Below, piece by piece: positions 18,649 to 27,972 of a DNA stretch of 64,000 nt. This DNA is from Haloarchaeobius sp. FL176 (GTDB lineage Archaea > Halobacteriota > Halobacteria > Halobacteriales > Natrialbaceae), in assembly GCF_024609245.1 (NCBI RefSeq), contig NZ_JANJYH010000013.1:17680-81679 (forward strand), written 5' to 3'. The notes below the pieces were generated by a model. The model had not been told where the DNA came from. It saw only the letters and a list, made by a program, of their open reading frames with translations, and did no database searches. How positions within the stretch are numbered: position 1 is the stretch's first letter; the number at the start of each line of letters is the position of its first letter. The translations under genes and the position numbers were made by a program.

Positions 18649-18909
18649 TCAGAAGCCGCGCCGTTCGAACTCTTCGTCGTCGTCGCCGCGGAGCCGTTCC
18701 ATCGCTCGCTCGTGGTTGGCCCGGAGCGCGAACACCAGCCCGACCAGCAGGACGACGCCGATGGCGACGCCGAGTCCGTAGAACCCCTCCGCGCGCAGCC
18801 ACGGGAACACGATCAGCCCGTAGCCGAACAGGACGATGACGTAGAGGTTGTTGTACTCCTTGAAGAAGCCCGTGAGCGAGTCCGTGAGCGACCGGTCGGA
18901 GTCTGTCAT
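18649..18909 (-). CDS. Small two-span membrane protein
   Basis: This 86-residue protein has two hydrophobic segments (about residues 20-38 and 44-63) and a charged cytoplasmic tail (RANHERAMERLRGDDDEEFERRGF). Its stop codon lies 1 bp from the stop of the acyl-CoA dehydrogenase, in convergent orientation. The family is not recognised beyond being haloarchaeal in style. Confidence 0.75.
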   Translation of the reverse strand: MTDSDRSLTDSLTGFFKEYNNLYVIVLFGYGLIVFPWLRAEGFYGLGVAIGVVLLVGLVFALRANHERAMERLRGDDDEEFERRGF

Positions 18910-19007
18910 CCGTTGTCAGTATCGGTCGGGAAGCCAAGAATCCACCGGAGCCAACTCGGTTTGGCCGCCGTTTGAACTGGCTCGCGCTCCCGTTTTCGGA
19001 TGGAGCC

Positions 19008-19208
19008 ATGACCGACCATCAGACTCAGAGCGAATCCACAGGCGACGCCGTCGACGACGCGATCGACAGCCTCCGCTCGAAGCTCGACGAGTTCGGTGGT
19101 GACGGCGGCAAGAAGGAGAAGGCGGCCCGGAAGGGGCACGAACTGGTCGACGAGCTGGAGGAGACGATAACCGGCCTGACGAGCAGCGACGACTCGTCGC
19201 GACACTGA
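19008..19208 (+). CDS. Small acidic helical protein
   Basis: This 66-residue protein is rich in charged residues and predicted to be mostly helical (AVDDAIDSLRSKLDEF and RKGHELVDELEETITGL). It has no membrane segment. The ATG at 19008 follows GGAGCC. I do not recognise a named family. Similar short acidic proteins are frequent in haloarchaea, sometimes as DNA- or stress-associated factors, but nothing here supports a particular role. Confidence 0.65.
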   Translation: MTDHQTQSESTGDAVDDAIDSLRSKLDEFGGDGGKKEKAARKGHELVDELEETITGLTSSDDSSRH

Positions 19209-19257
19209 CCCGGGCGACCGTCGAAACCTTCTCCGTGCCCACGCGAGGACGTCCGCC

Positions 19258-19803
19258 ATGGACGACCTCGTGATCCGTCGGTTCGTCGCCCCCGATACGG
19301 ACCCCGTCTGGCGGGTCCACGACCGGGCCCTCCGTGCGTCCGCGATGGACTACGACCCAGCGTACAACCGGTACCTCCGCCACGTCGAACGCGAGTTCTT
19401 CGAGCCCGGCGGCTGGTTCTCCGTCGTCGAGACCGGAGAGCACGGCGCAGCAACGACGACGCGCGACCACGCGGACGAGCCCGCAGTCGTCGCCATCGGC
19501 GGGTTCCAGCCACTCGCCTACGTCCGCGACGACACCGTAAACGTGCCATCGTGGCTACCGGCCGCTGTCGTCGGGACGTGCCGAATCCGCAGCGTCGCGG
19601 TCGCGCCCGACCTGCAGGGAGAGGGCGTCGGCACTGCACTGCTCGACCGGCTGGCGGCCCGCGCCACCGAACGGGGGTTCACGTACGCGGTTCTCCAGAC
19701 GTACACGTCGATGGAACAGGCGTGTCGGTTCTACGAACGCCGTGGCTACACGACGTTGGCGGACCGTGACGGGGAACGCTGGTACGGAAAACGGCTCGAC
19801 TGA
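19258..19803 (+). CDS. GNAT family N-acetyltransferase
   Basis: This 181-residue protein has the GCN5-related acetyltransferase fold. The acetyl-CoA loop is visible as SVAVAPDLQGEGVGTALLDRL (motif A, about residues 116-136), followed by the C-terminal motif YTSMEQACRFYERRGYTTL. Acetyl-CoA is the expected donor; the acceptor is unknown. It stands alone on the plus strand, converging with the glutamate dehydrogenase gene. Confidence 0.92.
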   Translation: MDDLVIRRFVAPDTDPVWRVHDRALRASAMDYDPAYNRYLRHVEREFFEPGGWFSVVETGEHGAATTTRDHADEPAVVAIGGFQPLAYVRDDTVNVPSWLPAAVVGTCRIRSVAVAPDLQGEGVGTALLDRLAARATERGFTYAVLQTYTSMEQACRFYERRGYTTLADRDGERWYGKRLD

Positions 19804-19827
19804 CGAGGGCGGCTGTCCGGCCGCGGC

Positions 19828-21087
19828 TCAGGGCCAGTTGCCCGAGTCCATGTACGCGTCGACGACGCGCTGGATGGCGTTGACGTAGCACGCGGTTCGG
19901 AGGTTCGGCGTATCGAAGGACTCGTACGCCTCGGTCATGCGGTCGAAGGCGTCGACGATGATTGTCTCCAGTTCCTCGTTGACGCGCTCCTCGTCCCAGT
20001 AGAAGCGCTGGCGGTTCTGGACCCACTCGAAGTACGAGACGGTGACGCCGCCCGCGTTCGCGAGGATGTCGGGGACGACCCAGACGTCGGACTCGGTGAG
20101 GACGTCGTCAGCACCGGGCGTCAGCGGCCCGTTCGCGGCCTCGACGATGATGTCGGCCTGCACGTCACGGGCGAGCTCCTCGTCGATGGCGTTCTCCAGC
20201 GCCGCCGGGATGAGGAGGTCGACGTCCATCGTCAGCAGGTCCTCGTTCGTGAACTCCTCGTCGGCGTCGTCGTAGCCCGAGACGGAGCCGGTCTCCCGCT
20301 TGAAGTCCTTGATGGCGACGGGGTCGAACCCGTCTGCCTTGTGGACTGCACCGGAAGAGTCGGAGACGGCGACGACGTCGGCACCGAGCTGGTCGACGAG
20401 CTTCGCCGCGATCCAGCCGGCGTTCCCGTAGCCCTGGACGGCGACGGTGGCCTCGCTGATGTCGCGGTCGAGGTAGTCGAACACCTCGCGGGCGGCGAGC
20501 ATCGTCGAACGGCCCGTCGCCTCGACGCGCCCCTCGCTCCCGCCGGACTCGATGGCCTTGCCCGTGACGACGCCGGGCTCGGTCTTGTTCTCGAGTGTCT
20601 CGTAGGTGTCCTTGATCCAGTTCATCTCGCGCTGCCCGGTGTTCACGTCGGGTGCGGGGATGTCCTTGTCCTCGCCGACGAGGGGTCGGAGCTCCTTCGC
20701 GAACGAGCGGGTGACACGCTCGAGCTCTCTCGCGGAGTGCTCGGACGGGTCGATGACGATGCCGCCCTTGCCACCGCCGTACGGGATGCCGACGGTGGCG
20801 CACTTGTAGACCATCCAGCCCGAGAGCGCCTTGACCTCGTCGCGGCTGACGCCCGGGTGGTAGCGGATGCCGCCCTTGTAGGGGCCGCGGTCGCCGTTGA
20901 ACTGCGAGCGGAACGCCTTGAACCGGCCGATGCTCCCGTCGTCCATGTCGACAGAGAGGTTCGCCTCGAGCACTCGTTCGGGGTGTTTCAGCCGCTCGAT
21001 CACGTCGCCCCGGACGTCGAGATACGCGTCTGCGTCGTCGACCTGCTCCTGAAGACTCTCGAATGGATTGGCCTCGTCTGTCATCAA
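19828..21087 (-). CDS. gdh: Glutamate dehydrogenase (first paralogue)
   Basis: This 419-residue Glu/Leu/Phe/Val dehydrogenase interconverts glutamate and 2-oxoglutarate plus ammonia. The substrate region [13 protein letters not shown] and the catalytic region PYGGGKGGI are intact, as is a Rossmann domain with VQGYGNAGW. The C-terminus has [12 protein letters not shown]. Two ATG codons lie back to back at 21087 and 21084. Whether it uses NAD or NADP is not clear. A second copy is encoded at 24308-25591 on the same strand, and a CitE-type gene lies between. Confidence 0.93.
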   Translation of the reverse strand: MMTDEANPFESLQEQVDDADAYLDVRGDVIERLKHPERVLEANLSVDMDDGSIGRFKAFRSQFNGDRGPYKGGIRYHPGVSRDEVKALSGWMVYKCATVGIPYGGGKGGIVIDPSEHSARELERVTRSFAKELRPLVGEDKDIPAPDVNTGQREMNWIKDTYETLENKTEPGVVTGKAIESGGSEGRVEATGRSTMLAAREVFDYLDRDISEATVAVQGYGNAGWIAAKLVDQLGADVVAVSDSSGAVHKADGFDPVAIKDFKRETGSVSGYDDADEEFTNEDLLTMDVDLLIPAALENAIDEELARDVQADIIVEAANGPLTPGADDVLTESDVWVVPDILANAGGVTVSYFEWVQNRQRFYWDEERVNEELETIIVDAFDRMTEAYESFDTPNLRTACYVNAIQRVVDAYMDSGNWP

Positions 21088-21164
21088 TCGAAAATTCTCG
21101 GAGGTGGAGGTTAAGCGTGGCGGAATTAATACAATAAGGTGAGATTAAAGGTGATGCAATCTCC

Positions 21165-22037
21165 TTATACTCCATCGGCCGCCGCCGCTCTAGCAACGAC
21201 CCGCTCGGCCTGTGCGACGAGCGGCGCGTCTATCATCTCGCCGTCGACCTGGAACACGCCGCGGTCCTCGGCGTCGGCTTCCGCCTTCGCTGCTAGCACC
21301 CGTTCGGCCCACTCGACGGTCTCCGGGTCCGGCGTGAACGCCTCGTTGACGACGGACACCTGTGAGGGGTGGATTGCCATCTTGCCGTCGTAGCCGAGCT
21401 CGATGGCGAACTCGGTCTCCTCGCGCAGGCCATCGGCGTCGGAGAAGTCCGTGTAGACGGTGTCGATAGCATCGACCTCGGCTGCGGCGGCCGCCAGCAC
21501 GACGTGTTCGCGCGCGTAGAGCACCTCGGTCCCCTCGTCGGTCCGGGTCGCGCCGACGTCCGCCGAGAGGTCCTCGGCACCGAACACGAGCGCGGCGGTC
21601 GCGTCGGCGGCGGCGACGGATTCGGCGTGGAGTATTCCTGCCGCGCTCTCGACCAGCGCGAGGACGGGCGGCGTCTCGCCGGGCACCAGCGAATCCAGCG
21701 CGTCCACGTCGTCGCCGTCGGTGCACTTCGGGAGCATCAGGGCGTCCGGACGGGCCGTGGAACCGTCGTCGGCCGTACCGTCGAACAGCGCCTCGACGTC
21801 CTCGTCGGCCGTCGCGCCGGGGCCCTCGACGGGGTTGACCCGCACGCAGACCTCGGCGTCGGCCTCGAACTCGGGGTCGGCCAGCACCGTCTGGACAGCG
21901 TCGCGGGCCTCGTCCTTGCGGGCCGGTGCGACGGCGTCCTCCAGGTCGAAGACGATGGTATCCGCGCCGGTGCCGGGGGCCTTCCGCATCAGTTCCGGTC
22001 GGTCGCCGGGCGAGAACAGCACGCTACGTCTGAGCAT
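21165..22037 (-). CDS. HpcH/HpaI aldolase / citrate lyase beta family (CitE-like)
   Basis: This 290-residue TIM-barrel enzyme belongs to the CitE family. Motifs are LFSPGDRPELMRKA at the N-terminus, DLEDAVAPARKDEAR, VRVNP, LPKCTD, LVESAAGI (with the metal-binding Glu) and FGAEDLSADVG (metal Asp region), then KMAIHPSQV. Haloarchaeal members include malyl-CoA lyases and malyl-CoA thioesterases of the methylaspartate cycle. The two neighbouring glutamate dehydrogenases and a nearby MaoC hydratase would suit that pathway, but glutamate mutase genes are not in the window. Confidence 0.9.
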   Translation of the reverse strand: MLRRSVLFSPGDRPELMRKAPGTGADTIVFDLEDAVAPARKDEARDAVQTVLADPEFEADAEVCVRVNPVEGPGATADEDVEALFDGTADDGSTARPDALMLPKCTDGDDVDALDSLVPGETPPVLALVESAAGILHAESVAAADATAALVFGAEDLSADVGATRTDEGTEVLYAREHVVLAAAAAEVDAIDTVYTDFSDADGLREETEFAIELGYDGKMAIHPSQVSVVNEAFTPDPETVEWAERVLAAKAEADAEDRGVFQVDGEMIDAPLVAQAERVVARAAAADGV

Positions 22038-22103
22038 AACCCAACCGACGACCGACTGGGTGTTGAAACCTCTCGTCTCGGGTCGGCCACGGCGGGCGTC
22101 GGC

Positions 22104-22697
22104 TCAGTCCGGTGCGACCCACTCCACCCAGCGCCCGTGAGACTCGTAGCGGGCGACGGTGGTGGGTTCGACGACGCCGTCGCCGCTCACGTCGGCGTGC
22201 CGCAGTGCGATGCCCGGCCCGTCGGCCGACTCGACCGCGTGGCTCCCCGACACCCAGTGCAGGTCACGGTCGACGGCGAGGTCGGCCAGCAGGGCCCGGT
22301 AGCGCTCGCGCTGAGCCTCGGTGAGCTGGTAGAGCACCTGCGTGTCGTAGATGCAGACCGCCACGTCCGCGGGAAGTTCGTCGACCACCGCGGGCAGCAC
22401 GTCGAGTGCGTCCCCGGTGACGATCTCGAGTGGCTCCGCTCGAGCGACCGTCGCCGCCGCTGCGAGCTGCTCGTGGCGGTCGACGTGCTCCGGCCAGACG
22501 AGCGCGCGGAGCCAGTTCAGGTCGTCGTCGTCGGTCACGTCGAGCGGGTTCAGGTCGATACCGACGCGGGCGGCGACCGCTGGCGGGTCGGCGGGCAGTG
22601 GCGGATCGCCTGCACGGAGGTCGGCCGACACCGTGACCGACGCGCCGTCGTCGCCGGCCGTTCGGGTCCCGCCATCCGGCAGTCCGTACTGGTACTC
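22104..22697 (-). pseudogene. DUF2332 family protein, 5'-truncated remnant
   Basis: The frame ending at 22104 encodes about 197 residues that look like the C-terminal part of DUF2332 proteins, with ARVGIDLNPLDVTDDDD, WLRALVWPEH, a TGDALDVLPAV stretch and YDTQVLYQLTEAQR. The N-terminal 120-150 residues expected for the family are missing. The recognisable part begins at about 22697, exactly where the upstream regulator gene ends, in another frame and without its own start codon. It looks like the product of a deletion that fused the remnant to the end of the regulator gene. Confidence 0.6.
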
Positions 22698-23484
22698 AGC
22701 CCTCGAACGGGGCCGCGGTCTCGCGGACCGCCTCGTACTGCGTCTCGGCCCAGTCGGCCACCGCCGAGTCCGGTCCGGCGTGCAGCACCGAGTGGGTCCG
22801 CCGGTGCTCGTCGAAGGCACCGAGCACGGCGTCGCCGTCGAGGAAGCCGACCGCGTACGCCGGCACCTTCGGGGAGACGAGCAGCTCGACATCGGGCGAC
22901 GACGCGACGGTCCGGAACGCCTCGGGCGCGTCGGCTGCCCGGGAGTCGTAGGCCGCACGCGGCGCGATGAGCTCGACGCTGTGTCCCGTGCCGGCGTAGG
23001 CGCGGAGGCCCTTGAGATACAGCGGGTTGATGACCGGCAGGAAGCCACGGGCGGTCGTACTGTCGCCGAACCGCTCGCGGATCGTAGCTACGGGTTTGAA
23101 CGGGTCCGACTCGTCGGAGCCGACCACTTCGGCCTCGGCGAGCGCGGCCGGCTCGACGGGGATGTCCACCGGAAAGTGGTCGAGGAACGGGACGAGCGAG
23201 TCGGCTCGGTCGACGGTCGCCACCGCGTCGTGGAGCGCCTGCCTGACCACCGACCCCGCGACGGTGAGCGAGTACTCCCCGCTCGTCGCCGAGTGCGAGA
23301 GGTACCCGCGGTCGACCAGGGCCGCGAGGTTCCGCCGGAGGGTCGACCGAGCGATGCCGGTCCGTTCGGTGAGCGTCTCGGGGACTGCCGGGTCCTCGGC
23401 GACGGCGTCGAGGAGCCGGAGCCGCGTTGGCGACGCTGCGAGGAACTCGACGCGCTCCAGGGCCGTCGCCGACGGGTCGTCCAT
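22696..23484 (-). CDS. ArsR-like winged-helix transcriptional regulator
   Basis: This 262-residue protein has an N-terminal winged helix (residues 8-75, RLRLLDAVAEDPAVPETLTERTGIARSTLRRNLAALVDRGYLS) and a larger C-terminal domain of the type found in many haloarchaeal regulators (formerly grouped as DUF1724-like). The C-terminal part is a likely ligand-sensing domain. I chose the ATG at 23484 because an ACTTATG-type TATA element at 23508-23514 places the transcript start next to it; ATG codons upstream at 23523 or 23529 would lie before the promoter. Target genes unknown. Confidence 0.82.
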   Translation of the reverse strand: MDDPSATALERVEFLAASPTRLRLLDAVAEDPAVPETLTERTGIARSTLRRNLAALVDRGYLSHSATSGEYSLTVAGSVVRQALHDAVATVDRADSLVPFLDHFPVDIPVEPAALAEAEVVGSDESDPFKPVATIRERFGDSTTARGFLPVINPLYLKGLRAYAGTGHSVELIAPRAAYDSRAADAPEAFRTVASSPDVELLVSPKVPAYAVGFLDGDAVLGAFDEHRRTHSVLHAGPDSAVADWAETQYEAVRETAAPFEG

Positions 23485-23507
23485 ATCGGGGATGCTCCCG
23501 AGTCCGT

Positions 23508-23514
23508 ACTTATG
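23508..23514 (-). promoter_or_regulatory. TATA box deciding the regulator start
   Basis: Read on the minus strand this is CATAAGT, centred 27 nt before ATG 23484. It supports the shorter start for the winged-helix regulator, as two upstream ATGs lie on the far side of the box. Confidence 0.5.
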
Positions 23515-23647
23515 CCTGTTCATCGTCACCCGGTGTTGGTGTTCGACCGTCCCTCGCCACCGAACTCACGGTGTAGGACTCTCTCACGCCCTGGGACGAG
23601 TCCACGCGGTGCCACTAAGATAGATTCGCGGCGAGGGGACACCGAGG

Positions 23648-24292
23648 ATGACCTACGACACAGTGCTGTTCGATTTCGACGGCGTCATCGCTGAATCTCC
23701 GGCCGAACGGACGATGCTGGACGCGTTCCGCCGGACGTGCGACCACTTTCGACGGTCGCTCCCCGAGGAGCAGGCGCTCCGGGAGTTCCTCGGCGGAGAT
23801 TTCGACGCCATCGCGGACCGGTGCACGACGGCCGGCATCGACCCCGACCGCTTCTGTGCGCAGGCGACCGTCGAGACCATCCGGACGCAGTGGCGCGCCG
23901 TCGAGCAGGGGGCGCGGTCCTGTTACGCGGACGTGGAGGCGGTACGCTCGCTCACCCCCACACTCGGGGTCGTGAGCGACAACCACCCGACGGTCGTCTC
24001 GTTACTCCTGCGACGGTTCGGCCTCGCGCGCCTGTTCGAGACAGTTCGAGGCTGTCCGCTGACACGGGAAGGGCTGGCACAGCGGAAGCCGGACCCGTCG
24101 AACATCGAGTCTGCCCTGTCGGCACTCGACGCACGGGATGCGGTGTACGTCGGTGACAGGAACGTCGACGTGGCGGCGGCGACGGACGCGGGAATCGACT
24201 CGGTGCTCGTCGAGCGCGACGCCGTCACGACGACGGTGGAGCCGACCTACCGGGTGGACAGCCTCCGGGAGCTCCCCGCGCTCGTCGAGTGA
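23648..24292 (+). CDS. HAD family hydrolase (phosphatase type)
   Basis: This 214-residue enzyme is a haloacid-dehalogenase-superfamily hydrolase. Motif I is FDFDGVI (nucleophile D), motif II is near VVSDNHPT, motif III uses the lysine of RKPDPSN, and motif IV is YVGDRNVDV. The cap domain between residues 15 and 80 is of the small helical (phosphoglycolate phosphatase-like) kind. The substrate is not determined. It stands alone, converging with the second glutamate dehydrogenase. Confidence 0.9.
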   Translation: MTYDTVLFDFDGVIAESPAERTMLDAFRRTCDHFRRSLPEEQALREFLGGDFDAIADRCTTAGIDPDRFCAQATVETIRTQWRAVEQGARSCYADVEAVRSLTPTLGVVSDNHPTVVSLLLRRFGLARLFETVRGCPLTREGLAQRKPDPSNIESALSALDARDAVYVGDRNVDVAAATDAGIDSVLVERDAVTTTVEPTYRVDSLRELPALVE

Positions 24293-24307
24293 AAACGGCC
24301 GCCGACG

Positions 24308-25591
24308 TCAGGGCCAGAGCCCGCGTGCTCCGTGGGCCTTGCCGACCCGCTCCAGCGCGACCGCGTAGGTCGCATCGCGCCAGGTGAGGTCGCGCTCGTC
24401 GACCTGGTCGCGGACGGCGTCCCACGCCTTCAGCATCTCCGTGCGCAGCTCCTCGTTGACGCGGTCGAGCGACCACTGGCGCCGGTTGATGTCCTGCAGC
24501 CACTCGAAATACGAGACGGTGACGCCACCCGCGTTCGCGAGGATGTCGGGCAGGACGGGGATGCCGCGCTCGTCGAAGACGGCGTCGGCGGCGGAGGTCG
24601 TCGGACCGTTCGCGCCCTCGACGATCATGTCGGCCTGCACGTCGTCGGCGTTGTCCCCGGTGAGGACGTTCCCGACGGCTGCCGGGATGAGGAGGTCCAC
24701 GTCGAGTTCGAGCAGCTCTTCGTTCGAGATGTTGTGCGGGGCGTCGTAGCCCGACACCATGCCGGGGCGCTCGTCGTGGTCCTCGACGTCGCGGGTGTCG
24801 AGCCCGGTCGGGTCGAAGATGGCACTGTCGACGTCGCTGACGGCGACGACGGTCGCGCCGAGATCGTCGAGATAGCGGGCGGCGTACGCGCCGACCGAGC
24901 CGAAGCCCTGCACGGCGACGGTCGTCTCGTCGATGTTCCGGCCGTAGTAGTCGATTGCCTGCTCGGCGATGATGCCGACCGAACGGCCGGGTGCGCCCTC
25001 GCGCCCGAAGGAGCCGCCGATGACCGGCGGCTTGCCGGTGACGACGCCCGGGGTCGTCTCGCCCTCCTGCATCGAGTACGCGTCCATGAACCACGCCATC
25101 TCCTGCGGGCCGGTGCCCATGTCGGGAGCGGGGATGTCGCGCTTCGGGCCGATGACGTCGCGGAGTTCCTCCGCGAACCGGCGGGTGAGACGCTCCTTCT
25201 CCTCGCCGCTGAGGGTCTTGGGGTCGACGACGATGCCGCCCTTCGCCCCGCCGAACGGGAGGTCCATCACGGCGCACTTCCAGGTCATCCACATCGACAG
25301 CCCGATGCACTCCTGCTCGGAGACGCCGGGGTGGTAGCGCAGCCCACCCTTGAACGGGCCGCGCACGCTGTCGTGCTGGGCACGGTACCCCGTGTACACC
25401 TCGGTGGTGCCGTCGTCGCGTTTGAGCGGGATGGAGACCCGCTGGACGCGGTCGGGATGGTTCAGGCGCTCGATGACGCCCTCGTCGACGTCGACCAGTT
25501 CGGCCGCGCTGGCGAGCTGGCGTCGAGCGGTCTCGAGTGCGCTCTCCTCGTGCTGTTCCGTCTCGTCGTCCGTTGTTGTGGCTGTGGACAT
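24308..25591 (-). CDS. gdh: Glutamate dehydrogenase (second paralogue)
   Basis: This 427-residue enzyme is a second Glu/Leu/Phe/Val dehydrogenase, about half identical in visible motifs to the copy at 19828-21087. It shows [37 protein letters not shown] and [15 protein letters not shown]. The N-terminus starts at ATG 25591 with an acidic Thr/Glu-rich tail ([13 protein letters not shown]), a halophilic feature. An upstream extension toward 25774 has no conserved features. Two paralogues this close suggest separate biosynthetic and catabolic or NAD/NADP roles, which is inference. Confidence 0.93.
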   Translation of the reverse strand: MSTATTTDDETEQHEESALETARRQLASAAELVDVDEGVIERLNHPDRVQRVSIPLKRDDGTTEVYTGYRAQHDSVRGPFKGGLRYHPGVSEQECIGLSMWMTWKCAVMDLPFGGAKGGIVVDPKTLSGEEKERLTRRFAEELRDVIGPKRDIPAPDMGTGPQEMAWFMDAYSMQEGETTPGVVTGKPPVIGGSFGREGAPGRSVGIIAEQAIDYYGRNIDETTVAVQGFGSVGAYAARYLDDLGATVVAVSDVDSAIFDPTGLDTRDVEDHDERPGMVSGYDAPHNISNEELLELDVDLLIPAAVGNVLTGDNADDVQADMIVEGANGPTTSAADAVFDERGIPVLPDILANAGGVTVSYFEWLQDINRRQWSLDRVNEELRTEMLKAWDAVRDQVDERDLTWRDATYAVALERVGKAHGARGLWP

Positions 25592-25854
25592 TACTGTGAG
25601 CTCCCGCCGATGCGTGCCCCCGGACACCGTCGGTTCCCGGTGGAAGTCGACGGCGACGTGGCTATGCGAGATGGTGACACGGCATCTGGCGAAGTTCGAC
25701 CGGCAGTGAGAACTCCAACGCGGTGGGGCTGCCGGTGCATCTACGGGCTGTACCTCGCAGACGAATTTAAACAAAACGGTTTCGGTCGGGGCAGAAGTTA
25801 CTCTAGGGCCGCGAGTGGACGAAACGCGCGAATCGGCCCGATGGTCAGTAAATT

Positions 25855-25860
25855 TTTATA
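25855..25860 (+). promoter_or_regulatory. TATA box of the DUF3592 gene
   Basis: TTTATA, within AAATTTTTATATC, is centred 28 nt upstream of the ATG at 25886. It fixes that start and implies a leaderless message. Confidence 0.6.
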
Positions 25861-25885
25861 TCAAGGATGGGAAGTACCGGTCGGT

Positions 25886-26416
25886 ATGACAGGGGTTCAG
25901 TGGAGTGGGGCCGCGTTCGGGATGGTGTTCCTCCTCGTCGGCCTCGCTGTCGCAGGTGGCATCACCTACACCGAGTATCAGGACAGACAGGTCGCAGAGA
26001 GCATGGAGACGGGGACGGCGAGCGTCACCTCGACCGGGATGGAGTCCGCCACGGAAACAGAGGATGGCGAGACCGAGGTCGAGTACTACCCGCGTATCGA
26101 GTACGAGTACACCGTCGACGGCCAGACGTATGAGGGATGGCGTGTCTACGCGGCGACAGACCTCGACAAGGAGCAGGGCGAACTCCGTGGCCGGGACTTC
26201 GACTCGGAGTCCGCCGCGCAGAACGTGCTCGACCGGTTCCCGAGTGGCTCGGAGGCGACCGTCTACTACGACCCGTCGGACCCCTCACAGGCGTTCCTCG
26301 TGCCGCCGGAGTTCGACCGCCTCACGGTGCTCGGTGGCGTCGCCTTCGGTGGGTTGTTCGCCCTGGTCGGGCTGTACACCGCAGTCCAGGGCCTGCGCGG
26401 GCAACTCGACGACTGA
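25886..26416 (+). CDS. DUF3592 domain membrane protein
   Basis: This 176-residue protein has one transmembrane helix at each end (about residues 8-28 and 148-168) with an extracytoplasmic or cytoplasmic beta domain between. The middle carries the DUF3592 pattern: VEYYPRIEYEYTVDGQTYEGW and the GSEATVYYDPSDPSQAFL stretch. The family is found in bacteria and archaea with no established role. The start at 25886 is chosen from the TATA box 28 nt upstream. A much longer in-frame extension upstream is antisense to the glutamate dehydrogenase gene and was rejected. Confidence 0.85.
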   Translation: MTGVQWSGAAFGMVFLLVGLAVAGGITYTEYQDRQVAESMETGTASVTSTGMESATETEDGETEVEYYPRIEYEYTVDGQTYEGWRVYAATDLDKEQGELRGRDFDSESAAQNVLDRFPSGSEATVYYDPSDPSQAFLVPPEFDRLTVLGGVAFGGLFALVGLYTAVQGLRGQLDD

Positions 26417-26489
26417 CTGTCGGCCCGTCCACCGTATTCAGAGGCCAGAAAGCGCACCGACTAAGGGCTGGCCGCGAGTCGCTCCGGGT

Positions 26490-26975
26490 ATGACCGGGCT
26501 CTACTACGAGGAGTTCGAGGTCGGGGAGACCATCGAGCACGAGCGGCGCCGTACCGTCTCCGAGAGCGACAACCAGCGGTTCTGCGACATGACGATGAAC
26601 CAGCAGCCGCTCCACCTGGACGAGTCCTTCGCCAGCGACACCCAGTTCGGCCAGCGCCTCGTCAACGGCATCTACACGCTGGCGCTCGCGGTCGGCGTCT
26701 CCATCCCCGAGACGACCGACGGGACCATCGTCGCGAACCTTTCCTACGACGAGGTCGAGCACCCAGCCCCGGTGTTCCACGGCGACACGCTCAGGGTCCA
26801 GTCCACGGTGACGGACAAACGCGAGACGAGCGACGGCGAGCGCGGCGTCGTCACGATGCACGTCGAGGCGTTCGTCGTCGACCTCGACGACGATGACGAC
26901 CGTGGGGACGGCGAGGTACTGGTCTGTGAGTTCGACCGGACCGTCCTCTCGCTGAAGCGCGAGCACGACGACTGA
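26490..26975 (+). CDS. MaoC family dehydratase
   Basis: This 161-residue protein has the single hot-dog fold of MaoC-like enoyl-CoA hydratases. The hydratase motif appears around residues 37-60 (MNQQPLHLDESFASDTQFGQRLVNG), where the usual catalytic D/H pair aligns with N37-Q38-Q39 and H42, so the Asp seems replaced. The rest (HPAPVFHGDTLRVQSTV) is normal. A substrate such as a branched or hydroxylated acyl-CoA is likely. It lies downstream of the DUF3592 gene with a 73-bp gap. A relation to the CitE-type lyase at 21 kb is possible. Confidence 0.85.
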   Translation: MTGLYYEEFEVGETIEHERRRTVSESDNQRFCDMTMNQQPLHLDESFASDTQFGQRLVNGIYTLALAVGVSIPETTDGTIVANLSYDEVEHPAPVFHGDTLRVQSTVTDKRETSDGERGVVTMHVEAFVVDLDDDDDRGDGEVLVCEFDRTVLSLKREHDD

Positions 26976-27003
26976 CGACCGGTCGGCGGTTCGGGCCGGA
27001 ACG

Positions 27004-27972
27004 CTACAGCCAGCCCTCCCCTCGGAAGTAGAGTACCATCACGCCCGCGATGCCGGCCATGCCGAGCATGACGGTGTAGTAGGCGTGCGGCCACGACAGC
27101 TCCGGCATCGTCTCGAAGTTCATGCCGTAGACCCCGGCGACGAACGTCAGCGGCAGAACGATGGTCGCGACGACCGTCAGCGTCTTCATCACTTCGTTGG
27201 TCGACATCGACAGCGAGTTCAGGTAGATGTCCCGTGCGCCGGTGACGAGGTCGCGGTACGTCTCGTTCAGCTCCACCAGCTGGACGACGTGGTCGTACAC
27301 GTCGCGGTAGTACTTCTCGGTCGTCTCGTCGACGAAGTCTAGGTCCCCACGGGCGAGCACGCCGACCGCGTCGCGGGTCGGCCACAGCACCCGTCGCACC
27401 GAGAGCAGGTCCCGCCGGAGCTCGTTGATGTCCTCCAGCAGGTCGAGCCCGGTCGCCCCGACGACCTCCTCCTCGACGGCCTCGATGTCGCTCTCGATCT
27501 CGTCGAGCACGTCGAAGTAGCTGTCGACGATAGCGTCGACGATGCGGTACGCGGTGAAGTCCGGGCCGCGGGCGAGCAGTCGCTTCTCCGCCCGGGTGAC
27601 CGCGTCCCAGACCAGCCCGACGGCCGGGATGGTTTGCGTCGACAGGGTGACGAGCCAGTCGGGGCCGACGAAGATGCCGACGGTCCGGGTCCTGATCTCC
27701 TCCGCGAAGCTGGTCTCGCCCTCGCGGAGCGCCGCGGTCTTCAGCAGGACGAACAGGTGGTCGTCGAACTGCTCGACCTTCGGGCGCACGTCGTTGCGCA
27801 CGTCCTCAAGTTCGAGGGGGTGGATTCCGAACGTCTCTCCGATGGCCTCCAGTTCTTCGGTCGTGCCGTCCGAGACGCGGGTCCAGGTCGTCCCGTCTGC
27901 GGCCTTCGCCGCCGCGAGGTCGTCGTGCTCGTCGATGCCATCCGACTGGAACACGTGGGTCTGGACGGTCAC
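27004..27972 (-). CDS. corA: CorA family magnesium/cobalt transporter
   Basis: This 322-residue protein is a CorA-type divalent-cation channel. The large N-terminal cytoplasmic funnel domain (about 1-245) is followed by two transmembrane helices near the C-terminus. The selectivity signature YGMNF lies at the end of the first helix, followed by the usual MPEL loop. The protein ends in a short basic tail (RGEGWL). Its ATG overlaps the stop codon of the upstream 53-residue gene by four bases (27969-27972), so the two are translated together. Confidence 0.93.
   Translation of the reverse strand: MTVQTHVFQSDGIDEHDDLAAAKAADGTTWTRVSDGTTEELEAIGETFGIHPLELEDVRNDVRPKVEQFDDHLFVLLKTAALREGETSFAEEIRTRTVGIFVGPDWLVTLSTQTIPAVGLVWDAVTRAEKRLLARGPDFTAYRIVDAIVDSYFDVLDEIESDIEAVEEEVVGATGLDLLEDINELRRDLLSVRRVLWPTRDAVGVLARGDLDFVDETTEKYYRDVYDHVVQLVELNETYRDLVTGARDIYLNSLSMSTNEVMKTLTVVATIVLPLTFVAGVYGMNFETMPELSWPHAYYTVMLGMAGIAGVMVLYFRGEGWL

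Noticed and set aside
24332..25885. Long in-frame extension upstream of the DUF3592 gene
   Set aside because: It is antisense to glutamate dehydrogenase and lies upstream of the promoter; the TATA box supports ATG 25886.
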